Assembly: GCF_003434305.1 (NCBI RefSeq)
Contig: NZ_QKKX01000083.1
Span: 1 to 48,228 of the forward strand
Direction of reading: 5' to 3'
From: Micromonospora sp. MW-13
GTDB taxonomy: Bacteria > Actinomycetota > Actinomycetes > Mycobacteriales > Micromonosporaceae
Length of the DNA stretch: 48,228 bases
Below, one piece after another: positions 24,667-32,269 of the stretch (positions are counted from its first letter, which is position 1; each line of letters starts with the position of its first letter). Below the pieces are notes generated by a model, which was not told the DNA's origin, did not search any database, and saw nothing but the letters and a program-made list of their open reading frames with translations. Both the position numbers and the translations under genes were made by a program.

Positions 24667-25472
24667 TGTTCCTCGAGTACCGGCCCGGCACGAGCCTTCT
24701 TCACCGGATGGACGTCCGCACCAAGCTCCTCGTCTTCGTGGTCGCGGTGGTGTTGACCTTCCAGTTCGCCCACCCGCTGCCCAACGCACTGCTGGCCGTC
24801 GGCTCGCTGCTGCTCCTGCCCGCGCTTGGCGTGCCGAGGCGGCAGGTGGGCAAGCTACTGGCGCCCTTGACCCCGGTCGTCGTCCTGATTCTGGTCTTCG
24901 CGGCGCTCAGCCGGGGCCCCGGTGACTTCGGCTCATCCTCCTCCGCCCGGGTGCTGGTGCACCTCTGGTTCGGTGACGGCCTGCCGCTGACCGTCGGCGG
25001 CCTGGCCCACGGCACCAACCTGGGCCTGCGGATCCTCACCATGGTGTGCCTGACCGCCGCGCTGATCGTCAGTACGCCAGTGGAGCACTTCGTCGCCCTG
25101 ATGCGCATGGCCCGGCTGCCGTTTCCGGTGGTCTTCATCGTGATGACCGCCCTGCGGTTCGTCCCGACCATGCAGCACCGGGCCAACCAGGTACTCGACG
25201 CCCAGCGGGCCCGGGGCGCAAAGATCGACGGTGGGATGATCGGTGCGATTCGCGCCTACACCACCATCATGGTGCCGCTCTTCTCCACCGGCATCCGGAT
25301 GTCCGAGGAGTTGGCCGCCGCGATGCTGAACCGCGGCTACGGCATCACCCGGCAACCCACCGCGCTGACCATCCTGCGTCCGACTTGGCGTGATCCTGCC
25401 ATCGCCGTGGTGACCGCCGTGGTGGTCGGCGTGGTCGTCTGGGCCCGGCTGACGGGATGGGGATCGTTGTGA
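24666..25472 (+). CDS. ECF transporter T component (EcfT)
   Basis: 268 aa from ATG 24666 (MFLEYRPGTSLLHRMDVRTK), 1-bp overlap with the ATPase and GGAGGAGG upstream; the more upstream GTG 24651 is less likely. Five or six helices, and the coupling motifs of EcfT are present: ANQVLDAQRARGAKIDG (Ala-Arg-Gly signature) and the second region ELAAAMLNRGYGI. These grip the two ATPase domains and transmit motion to the S component. Opening residues YRPGTSLLHRMDVRTKLL are typical of CbiQ/EcfT. It completes the importer. Confidence 0.92.
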   Translation: MFLEYRPGTSLLHRMDVRTKLLVFVVAVVLTFQFAHPLPNALLAVGSLLLLPALGVPRRQVGKLLAPLTPVVVLILVFAALSRGPGDFGSSSSARVLVHLWFGDGLPLTVGGLAHGTNLGLRILTMVCLTAALIVSTPVEHFVALMRMARLPFPVVFIVMTALRFVPTMQHRANQVLDAQRARGAKIDGGMIGAIRAYTTIMVPLFSTGIRMSEELAAAMLNRGYGITRQPTALTILRPTWRDPAIAVVTAVVVGVVVWARLTGWGSL

Positions 25473-25503
25473 CCACTGTAGAACCGATGAATGGAGTACC
25501 GAC

Positions 25504-26544
25504 ATGACCGACCGAGCGACGCTGGACACCGTGACCACGGCGGATCGGGCACGGGGCTGCCTGGCCGGGGTATCGCTCGGCGACGCCATGGGCATGCCCG
25601 GCGAGCTGTGGCCACGCCAGCGGGTCGTGTCGACCTTCGGCTGGATCGACCGTTTCCTCCCCGGCCCGGACGGCCACTTCGTGGTGGACGGCTTCGTCGC
25701 CGGCCAGGTTACCGACGACACGCAGCAGACGTACATGCTTGCCGAGGCGATCCTCGCCGCGGGCGGCACTGTGGACACCGCCGTGGTAGCCCGACACCTC
25801 GTCGAGTGGGCCGACCGGGTGGGGGCGAGCGAGGGCAATTTCCTCGGCCCCAGTTCGGCCCAGGCGATCCGGCGGCTCCGGGAGGGGGCCGACCCGGCGG
25901 AGACCGGCAAGGGCGGGGAGACCAACGGCGCCGCCATGCGGATCGCCCCGGTCGGCCTGCTGCACCGCAGCGACCGACTTGACGCGCTGGTCGACGGGGT
26001 GGTGGCCGCCTCGCTGATGTCCCACCACACCAGCGTGGCAATCAGTGGCGCCAGCCTCGTCGCGGGCACCATCAGCGCCGCCGTCGAGGCGCCCGGCTCG
26101 GCCGACCGGCCCACCCGGCTGGCCGAGGCGCTGGAGGTCGGGTACGAGGCGGGCCGGCTCGGCGCGACCCGGGGCGAGCAGGTGGTCAGCCCTTCGGTGG
26201 TCCGCCGCGCCCGGTGGGCCGCCGACCTGGCGCGGCAACCCGGGGACGACGCCGACTTCCTCGCCGACCTCTACGACCTGGTCGGTGGCGGCGTGGCGAC
26301 TGCCGAGTCGGTGCCCGCCGCGATTGGTCTGCTGGTCCGCTCGGGCGCGGACCCGTTGCGCTGCGCCGTGCTGGCGGCGAACCTGGGCGGGGACACCGAC
26401 ACCATCGGCGCGATCGCGACCGGGATGGCCGGCGCGGTCAGCGGGCTGTCCGCCATTCCCCGGGACCTGTTCGACCAGCTCCGGGCGGTCAACGGGATCG
26501 ACCCCGAAAAGCTCGCCGACGCGCTGCTCGACCACCGTCACTGA
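25504..26544 (+). CDS. ADP-ribosylglycohydrolase (DraG) family enzyme
   Basis: 346 aa from ATG 25504, 31 bp after ecfT. All-helical DraG fold with both binuclear metal motifs: SLGDAMGMPGELWPRQ then VTDDTQQTYM near residue 77, and the C-terminal GGDTDTIGAIATGMAGA near residue 298. Family members hydrolyse N- or O-glycosidic bonds of ADP-ribose conjugates, but many genomic relatives sit in nucleoside-uptake operons and act on small molecules. Here, as last gene of an ECF operon with a PurM-like kinase, a small (ribo)nucleoside-like substrate is more likely than a protein. Note that DraG enzymes cleave alpha-linked ribose and alpha-ribazole is alpha-linked. Confidence 0.88.
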   Translation: MTDRATLDTVTTADRARGCLAGVSLGDAMGMPGELWPRQRVVSTFGWIDRFLPGPDGHFVVDGFVAGQVTDDTQQTYMLAEAILAAGGTVDTAVVARHLVEWADRVGASEGNFLGPSSAQAIRRLREGADPAETGKGGETNGAAMRIAPVGLLHRSDRLDALVDGVVAASLMSHHTSVAISGASLVAGTISAAVEAPGSADRPTRLAEALEVGYEAGRLGATRGEQVVSPSVVRRARWAADLARQPGDDADFLADLYDLVGGGVATAESVPAAIGLLVRSGADPLRCAVLAANLGGDTDTIGAIATGMAGAVSGLSAIPRDLFDQLRAVNGIDPEKLADALLDHRH

Positions 26545-26640
26545 CCCGCCATGGGAGGCGACCCGTAGGCCGGGGGAGGCGACGTCGGGCAACGCTCTCA
26601 ACGCCCACGGCGGCGGCGGGGGATCGGACGCCGGCGGCGC

Positions 26641-26665
26641 GGGGTCCCCTCCGCTCGGGGGCCCC
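26641..26665. terminator. GC-rich hairpin between convergent genes
   Basis: GGGGTCCCC (26641-26649) and GGGGGCCCC (26657-26665) form a 9-bp stem with one wobble pair and a 7-nt loop. It lies in the 162-bp gap between the DraG gene (plus) and the SDR gene (minus) and could stop transcription from both sides. No T-run. Confidence 0.4.
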
Positions 26666-26706
26666 TGCCGCCAGGCCCCGGTGGCGCGGCCAGGAACGGT
26701 CGGTGG

Positions 26707-27531
26707 CTAGACGGTGCCCCGGTACGGGGGCATGAAGCGCAGCCGGGGCATCTGGTCGGCGAGCACCCCGCCGTCGACCACCAGGTGGGTGCCGGTGATG
26801 TACCGGCCTGCGTCCGAGGCCAGCAGCAGCAGCGCGCCGACGCAGTCGGCCGGTGTGCCGTACCCGCCACGCAGCGGGATGCGCCGCTCCCAGGCCGCCT
26901 CGAACGCCTCCCGGTCGAACGGGAACTCCCCGTCGATGCCGGTGGCGATCATGCCGGGGGCGATGGTGTTGGCGGTGATCCCGTGCGGCCCCAGCTCGGC
27001 GGCGAGTGACCGGGTGAGCAGTTCCACCGCGCCCTTGGAGGCGTTGTAGTGGGCCAGGCCGGCCTCGGCCACCAGGCCGTTCTTGGAGGAGACGTTGACG
27101 ATCCGGCCGGCCACCCCGTCGGCGATCATGTGCTCGGCGATCCGCTGGGCGAGGAAGAAGACGGCGTCGACGTTGACCCGCATCAGCTCCCGCCAGCCGG
27201 CGACGGTGATCTCGTTGAAGTGCTCCAGCCGGGCCACCCCGGCGTTGTTGACCAGCACGTGCACCGGGCCGTGGGCCCGGCGCAGGTCGTCGACCCATCC
27301 GGCGATGGCCTCGGTGTCGGCCAGGTCGAAGGCGTACCGGTGGCAGGCCCGGCCCTGGTCGGTGATGGCGGCGGCGACCGGGCTGAGGTCGACGCCGGGC
27401 CGGTCGACGGCCACGACGTCGGCGCCGGCGGCGGCGAGCCCGGTGGCGAAGGCCATCCCGAGCCCGCGCGCGGCGCCGGTCACCACGGCCAGCCGGCCGG
27501 TCAGGTCGAACGAGGTCAGGTCGGTGGTCAT
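26707..27531 (-). CDS. Short-chain dehydrogenase/reductase
   Basis: 274 aa from ATG 27531. Classical SDR: nucleotide motif TGAARGLGMA near residue 18, NNAG near 96, catalytic Ser in VNVSSKNG and YNASK, and the C-terminal PG/IAPGMIATGI. An acidic residue after strand 2 (VVAVDRPG) indicates NAD preference. It overlaps the amidohydrolase stop (ATGA), last gene of the leftward operon. In sugar-acid pathways such SDRs act as sugar 1-dehydrogenases or as 2-keto-3-deoxy-acid dehydrogenases; which of these applies here cannot be told. The C-terminal FMPPYRGTV is longer than the core fold. Confidence 0.9.
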   Translation of the reverse strand: MTTDLTSFDLTGRLAVVTGAARGLGMAFATGLAAAGADVVAVDRPGVDLSPVAAAITDQGRACHRYAFDLADTEAIAGWVDDLRRAHGPVHVLVNNAGVARLEHFNEITVAGWRELMRVNVDAVFFLAQRIAEHMIADGVAGRIVNVSSKNGLVAEAGLAHYNASKGAVELLTRSLAAELGPHGITANTIAPGMIATGIDGEFPFDREAFEAAWERRIPLRGGYGTPADCVGALLLLASDAGRYITGTHLVVDGGVLADQMPRLRFMPPYRGTV

Positions 27532-28370
27532 GCCAGCCCCAGCAGGTCGAGCGACGGGCGGTGGATCAGCCGTTCGACCTCGTCGACGTCGAGCGGGTCG
27601 AGGCCGGGAATGCCGGGCACCCGGCCCACTGCGCGCAGCCCCTCGATCGAGGCGTCGACGGTGGTGAACGGGTAGTCGCTGCCGAAGAGCAGCTTGTCCC
27701 AGACCCCGTAGTCCTGCGCGAGGCGCAGGCTGTGCCAGAGCTGGAACGGCCGGTAGTGCAGCGCCGAGACGTCCGCGTAGACGTGCCGGTGCTTGCGGAT
27801 CACCGCGATGCACTCCCCCTCGTACGGGTGGCCGAGGTGGGCGAGCACCATGCGCAGCCCGGGGCGGCGGATGGCCACCTCGTCGAGGTGCACCGGCAGG
27901 GCGTAGCGCAGCGGCGCGGCGGAGACGAACGTGGTGCCGGTGTGCACCAGCAGCGGCAGGCCGTGCCGCTCGGCGTACGCGTACAGGTCGTCGTAGGCGG
28001 GGTCGGCCGGGTCGAAGCCGGCGTACATCGGCATCAGCTTGATGCCGCGCAGGCCGAGGTCGCGGTGGCCGTGCTCCAGTTCGTCGCGCCAGCCGGGCTG
28101 GGTGGGGTCCAGGGCGAGGTAGCCGATCAGCCGGTCCGGCCGGGCGGCCACGTACGCGGCCACCGCGGCGTCGTCGACCCAGAGCCCGGAGCGGCGGGCC
28201 TTGCCGCCGACGACGATGGTGCGGGTGTCCGCCGGCGCGGTGGCCGCGTACTGCGACCACCGCACCGTCAGGTCGACCTCGCCGCCGTGCGCCCGGGCCG
28301 CCTCGGCGGCGAACGGGTCGCCGACGTGGTCCGGGCAGTCGAACAGGTGCGAGTGCACGTCGATGATCAT
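27528..28370 (-). CDS. Amidohydrolase-2 family hydrolase, possible sugar lactonase
   Basis: 280 aa from ATG 28370. TIM-barrel metal hydrolase of the PF04909 type: DVHSH near the N-terminus, GIKLMPMY, LLVHTG, LAHLGHP and FGSDYPF provide the metal and catalytic residues. Relatives include L-fucono- and L-rhamnono-lactonases and decarboxylases such as ACMSD. The position between a sugar-acid dehydratase and an SDR favours a lactonase. Overlaps both neighbours by 4 bp, so translation is coupled. The rightward operon has an SMP-30 lactonase too, so one of them may have another job. Confidence 0.82.
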   Translation of the reverse strand: MIIDVHSHLFDCPDHVGDPFAAEAARAHGGEVDLTVRWSQYAATAPADTRTIVVGGKARRSGLWVDDAAVAAYVAARPDRLIGYLALDPTQPGWRDELEHGHRDLGLRGIKLMPMYAGFDPADPAYDDLYAYAERHGLPLLVHTGTTFVSAAPLRYALPVHLDEVAIRRPGLRMVLAHLGHPYEGECIAVIRKHRHVYADVSALHYRPFQLWHSLRLAQDYGVWDKLLFGSDYPFTTVDASIEGLRAVGRVPGIPGLDPLDVDEVERLIHRPSLDLLGLA

Positions 28371-29554
28371 CGGCGGTCCCGCTTCTCCCACCCCTCGGCG
28401 AACATGTTCCAGAAGCCGTGGCTCGGCGGGTGCTCGACGAACACCTCGTCGACCAGGGTGACGCCGAGGCCGGGGGCGGTGGGCAGAGCGATGTGCCCGT
28501 CGATCACCGGCAGGGCGCCGCGCACCGCGTCGAAGACGTAGTCCTCCAGCAGGCCGTCGAACGTCTCCAGGATCTTGAAGTTGGGCATTCCGAGGACGGC
28601 GTGCACCGAGGCGGTGGTGCACAGCGGCGAGTTGGAGTTGTGTGGGGCGACGACCATGGCGTGTTGGTCGGCGATGGCGGCCAGCTTGCGCACCTCGGTG
28701 AACCCGCCGGCCATCGACAGGTCCGGCTGGATGATGTCGACCGCGCCGGTGGCGAACAGCCGGGCGTACTCGTAGCGGTTGTGGAAGTGCTCGCCGCCGG
28801 AGATCGGCATACTGGCGCGGGCGCGCAGCTCGGCGTACCGCTCGATGTGGGTCCACGGCAGCGGCTCCTCGAACCAGCCGAGGTCGAACGGCTCCAGCTC
28901 CCGGACGAGCCGGGCGGCGGTATGCATGGCGAACCGGGCGTGCCCCTCGACGAACAGCTCCACGTCGGCGCCGACGGCGGCCCGCACGGCGGCGACGATG
29001 TCGACGGAGCGGCGCAGCTCGGTGCGGGAGAGTTCGCCCAGGCCGGCCCCGAACGGGTCGAACTTCAGCGCCGAGTACCCCTTGGCGACGGTGGCCACGG
29101 CCCGTTCGGCGAACGCAGCGGGCTCCCGGTCGCCGGTGTACCAGCCGTTGGCGTACACCTGGACCCGGTCGCGGCAGGCACCGCCGGTGAGCCGGTACGC
29201 GGGCACGCCCAGCGCCTTGCCCATCAGGTCGTAGAGGGCCTGGTCGACGCCGGAGACGACGATCCCGCCGACGTCGCCACCGCGCAGGAAGTCGCCCTGG
29301 TACATCCGTAGCCAGATCTCCTCGACGTCGAACGGGTCGGCGCCGATCAGGTGCCGGCCGGCCATCGCCTCGGCGAGCTGGCAGGTCTCCCGCCCCCGGT
29401 ACGGGTGGGTGATCTCGCCGACGCCGGTCAGCCCGGCGTCGGTGTGCACCCGGACGTAGGAGAAGTCCCGCCAGGCGGTGCCGAGGGTGCGGGTCTCCAC
29501 CCGGCTGATCCGCCCGGCCGGGCCGACGGGACGCGTCCTGTCGACGGTCAGCAT
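28367..29554 (-). CDS. Enolase-superfamily sugar-acid dehydratase (mandelate racemase subgroup)
   Basis: 395 aa from ATG 29554. N-terminal capping domain (TDAGLTGVGEITHPYRGRET), then the barrel. Catalytic residues visible: SALKFDPFG (second-strand Lys), metal ligands in ELFVEGHARF, WFEEPLPW and SGGEHFHNRYE, and the acid-base His in VAPHNSNSP. KFDPF and EHFHN patterns are those of D-galactonate/gluconate-type dehydratases, which convert an aldonate to a 2-keto-3-deoxy-aldonate in the cytoplasm. Co-transcribed with the aminotransferase upstream (TGATG) and the amidohydrolase downstream (ATGA). The exact acid is not predictable. Confidence 0.87.
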   Translation of the reverse strand: MLTVDRTRPVGPAGRISRVETRTLGTAWRDFSYVRVHTDAGLTGVGEITHPYRGRETCQLAEAMAGRHLIGADPFDVEEIWLRMYQGDFLRGGDVGGIVVSGVDQALYDLMGKALGVPAYRLTGGACRDRVQVYANGWYTGDREPAAFAERAVATVAKGYSALKFDPFGAGLGELSRTELRRSVDIVAAVRAAVGADVELFVEGHARFAMHTAARLVRELEPFDLGWFEEPLPWTHIERYAELRARASMPISGGEHFHNRYEYARLFATGAVDIIQPDLSMAGGFTEVRKLAAIADQHAMVVAPHNSNSPLCTTASVHAVLGMPNFKILETFDGLLEDYVFDAVRGALPVIDGHIALPTAPGLGVTLVDEVFVEHPPSHGFWNMFAEGWEKRDRR

Positions 29555-30936
29555 CAGCGCCGTCCTCCCCGGACGGGGGCCGCGCCGCCCATGGTGGCGG
29601 TGCCGGCCAGCTCGGTCACCCCGCCGGCGGCGAGGGTGTCCCGCACGGCCGCCCGGGTCGCCTCGACCAGGTGGTCGATGTCGGCGTCGGTGTGGGCGTA
29701 CGAGATGTGGTTGCGCTTGAGGTTCAGCGGCAGCTCGAAGATGCCGTGCTCGGGCATCCGCCGACGGTAGCCGATGAACATGCCGGCATCGTTGCGCAGC
29801 AGGTCGTCGTAGTTGCGCGGGGCGGGTCCGGGCATGAAGTACGTCACGAAGACGGAGCCGTGCCCGGCGACCACGGCGGGGACGCCGAGGTCGGCGAGGG
29901 CGTCGGTGATGCCGGCGCGGGTCCGCTCGCCGAGCCGGTAGACGTGCTCGTGCACCGGCTCGGCGCGCAGCTTGCCGAGGGTGGCGATGGCGGCGGCGAC
30001 CACGGCCGGGTGGCCGTTGTAAGTGCCGGCGAAGAACGCGGGCGCGCCGGGACGGGTGCTGAACAGGTCCATCAGGTCGGCCCGGCCGCCCAGCGCCCCG
30101 ATCGGGTAGCCGTTGGCGATGGCCTTGCCGAGGGTGGTCAGGTCGGGGGTGACCCCGCTGATCTTCTGCCAGCCGCCGAGGTCGTGCCGGAAACCGGTGA
30201 TCACCTCGTCGAAGACCAGGACGCTGCCGGCCCGGGTGCACTCGTCGCGCAGGGCCCGGAGGAACTCCTGCTCGGGCAGGACGCAGCCGATGTTGTGCGG
30301 CACCGGCTCGACGATGACGGCGGCAATGTCGTCGCCGTGCTCCGCGAAGGCGGCCCGGACGGCGGCGGCGTCGTTGAAGCGCAGCACGAGGGTGGCGTCG
30401 AGGACCTCGGGCAGGATGCCGGTGGAGATCGGGTCGACCGTGCCCACCCTGTCCGGGGCGGAGATGACGTTGAGGCTGACCGAGTCGTGCCAGCCGTGGT
30501 AGCAGCCCTGGAACTTGACCACCAGGCGCCGGCCGGTGGCGGCGCGGGCGACCCGCAGGGCGTGGAAGGTGGCCTCGCTGCCGGTGCTGGTGAGCAGCAC
30601 CTTGTCGATGCTGGGGACCAGCTCGGCGAGCGTCTCGGCGAGCTGTACCTCGCCGTCGGTGACGGCCACGCCGCACAGGTCCAGCCGCTTGCCGGCCTCG
30701 GTGACGGCGGCGTTGACGTCGGGGTCGTTGTGACCGAGCAGGGGTGGCCCGAAGGCCGCGTGGTAGTCGGTGTACTGGCGTCCGTCGGCGTCCCAGAAGT
30801 GCGCGCCGGAGGCCCGGGCGATCACCAGCTCGGTGAGGCCGGGGATGCTGCGCTGCCCGCTGTTGACGCCGCCCGGGATGACCCGGCGCGCCCGCTCGGC
30901 GAGGGTGGCACCGGACGGGGCCGATCGTGGATTCAC
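29554..30936 (-). CDS. Class III aminotransferase, glutamate-1-semialdehyde aminomutase-like
   Basis: 460 aa from GTG 30936 (MNPRSAPSGATL), preceded by GAGGAG at good spacing; the open frame extends upstream to 31071 but without conserved sequence. PLP-fold type I: RVIPGGVNSGQRS, STGSEATFHALRVARAATGR, CYHGWHDS, VLVFDEVITGFR and the PLP lysine in TTLGKAIANGYPIGALGG. It resembles HemL but is not in a heme locus. Placed as first gene of a sugar-acid operon it may transaminate an amino-sugar or keto-sugar intermediate. The gene is divergent from the IclR gene and the shared region carries repeats. Confidence 0.85.
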   Translation of the reverse strand: MNPRSAPSGATLAERARRVIPGGVNSGQRSIPGLTELVIARASGAHFWDADGRQYTDYHAAFGPPLLGHNDPDVNAAVTEAGKRLDLCGVAVTDGEVQLAETLAELVPSIDKVLLTSTGSEATFHALRVARAATGRRLVVKFQGCYHGWHDSVSLNVISAPDRVGTVDPISTGILPEVLDATLVLRFNDAAAVRAAFAEHGDDIAAVIVEPVPHNIGCVLPEQEFLRALRDECTRAGSVLVFDEVITGFRHDLGGWQKISGVTPDLTTLGKAIANGYPIGALGGRADLMDLFSTRPGAPAFFAGTYNGHPAVVAAAIATLGKLRAEPVHEHVYRLGERTRAGITDALADLGVPAVVAGHGSVFVTYFMPGPAPRNYDDLLRNDAGMFIGYRRRMPEHGIFELPLNLKRNHISYAHTDADIDHLVEATRAAVRDTLAAGGVTELAGTATMGGAAPVRGGRR

Positions 30937-31175
30937 ACCTAACTCCTCATCGGTGCGGCGCGGCGACCCAGCCCGGTCGCAGCGCCGCGGTGTTGTCCGC
31001 CGCAGGAGGAACTTGCCAAATTTCCGGAACATTGTTCGGCATTGCCAAACGATGTTCGGCATATTAGGCACGCCTGATCGCGGAGGTCAACACGTCGGCG
31101 CGCCGAATTCCGAACAGATTTGTTAGGCTGTTCGGTCTTGGCGAACAGATTGCCGGCTCGACCGAAAGAAGGACC
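30937..31175. promoter_or_regulatory. Divergent control region with IclR-type repeats
   Basis: This 239-bp region has clearly lower GC than its neighbours. CCGAACAG (31110-31117) and CTGTTCGG (31128-31135) form a perfect dyad with a 10-bp spacer. GAAC-ATT-GTTC (31027-31037) is a second dyad. GTTCGGCAT is repeated directly at 31034-31042 and 31054-31062, and TTGCCAAA at 31013-31020 and 31042-31049. The shared GTTCGG core suggests several binding sites for the IclR protein, covering promoters in both directions. Confidence 0.65.
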
Positions 31176-31991
31176 ATGACCACCACCGAAGACGGGGACA
31201 CCTCCCGCTACCTGGTGCGCAGCGTCAGCCGCGCGGCCGAGGTGCTGGAGACGCTCTCCACCGCCGACCCCGGCGGGGGGCTGAGCGTCACCGACGTCGC
31301 CCGCGCCTGCGGCCTGTCCAAGAGCGCCGCGTTCGCCACCCTGCACACCCTGTGCCACCACGGGCTGGCCGCCGACGACGGCGAGGGGATGAACCGGCGC
31401 TACCGGCTCGGGATGGCGCTGGCCCGCCTCGGCGTCCGGGCCCAGGAACAACTCTCGCTGCGCGACATCGCCCGCCCCGTGCTGGGCCAGCTGACCCGCG
31501 AGACCGGGCTCAGCTCCCGGCTGGCCGTGCCCGAGGGGTCCCACGCGGTCGTCATCGACCAGGTCAGCAACGGTGAACGGATCCAGATCGAGCTGCGGAT
31601 GGGCACCCGCGAGCTGCCGCACTGCACCGGGCTGGGCAAGGCCCTGCTGGCCGAGATGACCCCGCTGCAGGTCACCGAGCTGATCGGGCGGGTCGGGCTG
31701 CCCCGGCGCACCGACCACACCATCTGCGACCTGGACTCACTGCTGGCCCACCTGGACGACGTCCGCAAGGCCGGCTACGCCCTCGACGACGAGGAGGACG
31801 CCGACGGGGTCTTCTGCATCGGCAGCGCCCTGCGCGACCACACCGGCGGTTGTTGCGGCGCCATCAGCGTGACCGGGCTGAAACTGGGTCTGCCCAGCTG
31901 GCGGTACCAGGAACTGGGCCGTCAGGTGCGGCAGGCCGCCGAGGGCATCTCCGTGCGGCTCGGCCACATCCCGCCGGAGGTGACCTCTTGA
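31176..31991 (+). CDS. IclR-family transcriptional regulator
   Basis: 271 aa from ATG 31176 (AAGGACC upstream). N-terminal winged helix (SRAAEVLETLSTADPGGGLS, VTDVARACGLSKSAAFATLH) and C-terminal effector domain (ETGLSSRLAVPEGSHAVVID, RELPHCTGLGKALLAEM, LDDEEDADGVFCIGSALRD, GCCGAISVTGL). IclR proteins bind sugar acids, aromatic acids or glyoxylate-like ligands. It lies at the centre of the catabolic locus: divergent from the aminotransferase operon and upstream of the beta-helix/transport genes, so it is the likely local switch. An unusual CC pair (GGCCGA region is replaced by GCCGA with GCC) sits in the ligand pocket area. Confidence 0.92.
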   Translation: MTTTEDGDTSRYLVRSVSRAAEVLETLSTADPGGGLSVTDVARACGLSKSAAFATLHTLCHHGLAADDGEGMNRRYRLGMALARLGVRAQEQLSLRDIARPVLGQLTRETGLSSRLAVPEGSHAVVIDQVSNGERIQIELRMGTRELPHCTGLGKALLAEMTPLQVTELIGRVGLPRRTDHTICDLDSLLAHLDDVRKAGYALDDEEDADGVFCIGSALRDHTGGCCGAISVTGLKLGLPSWRYQELGRQVRQAAEGISVRLGHIPPEVTS

Positions 31992-32015
31992 CAGCCGGTT
32001 CACCTGCTGTTTAAC
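31988..32015 (+). promoter_or_regulatory. Possible promoter for the rightward catabolic operon
   Basis: TTGACA at 31988-31993 (overlapping the IclR stop) and TTTAAC at 32010-32015 are separated by 16 bp, a fair housekeeping-type promoter. The remaining 255 bp to the first beta-helix gene contain no recognisable gene and would be a long leader. Confidence 0.4.
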
Positions 32016-32269
32016 GTTCCCGCCAACGTCACAGCCCAGGCCGTGGCGGGTCGCGGCCCCCGGCCGCGGCCGTCTCGGGCGAACAGCTGACTCCCGTCGC
32101 GCCGCAGCCCCGGCGCCGGGCGTTCCGGTCAGCAGCTCCGCCGCCTGCGCGCCTCGCGCGTTTGCCCGACCTTCCCCCCGCCCTGCGACGCCCCGTGGCG
32201 CCGGCAGGCCCCCAGCACCGCCGTCCGGCGCCCCGCCGTCCGGCTGGACCGCGAAGGTTGAGGCTCTCC

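Noticed and set aside
28371..30676. Very long minus-strand open frames opposite and ahead of catabolic genes
   Set aside because: Arg/Pro/Ala-rich shadow translations caused by high GC; the real genes are defined by conserved motifs and coupled starts.
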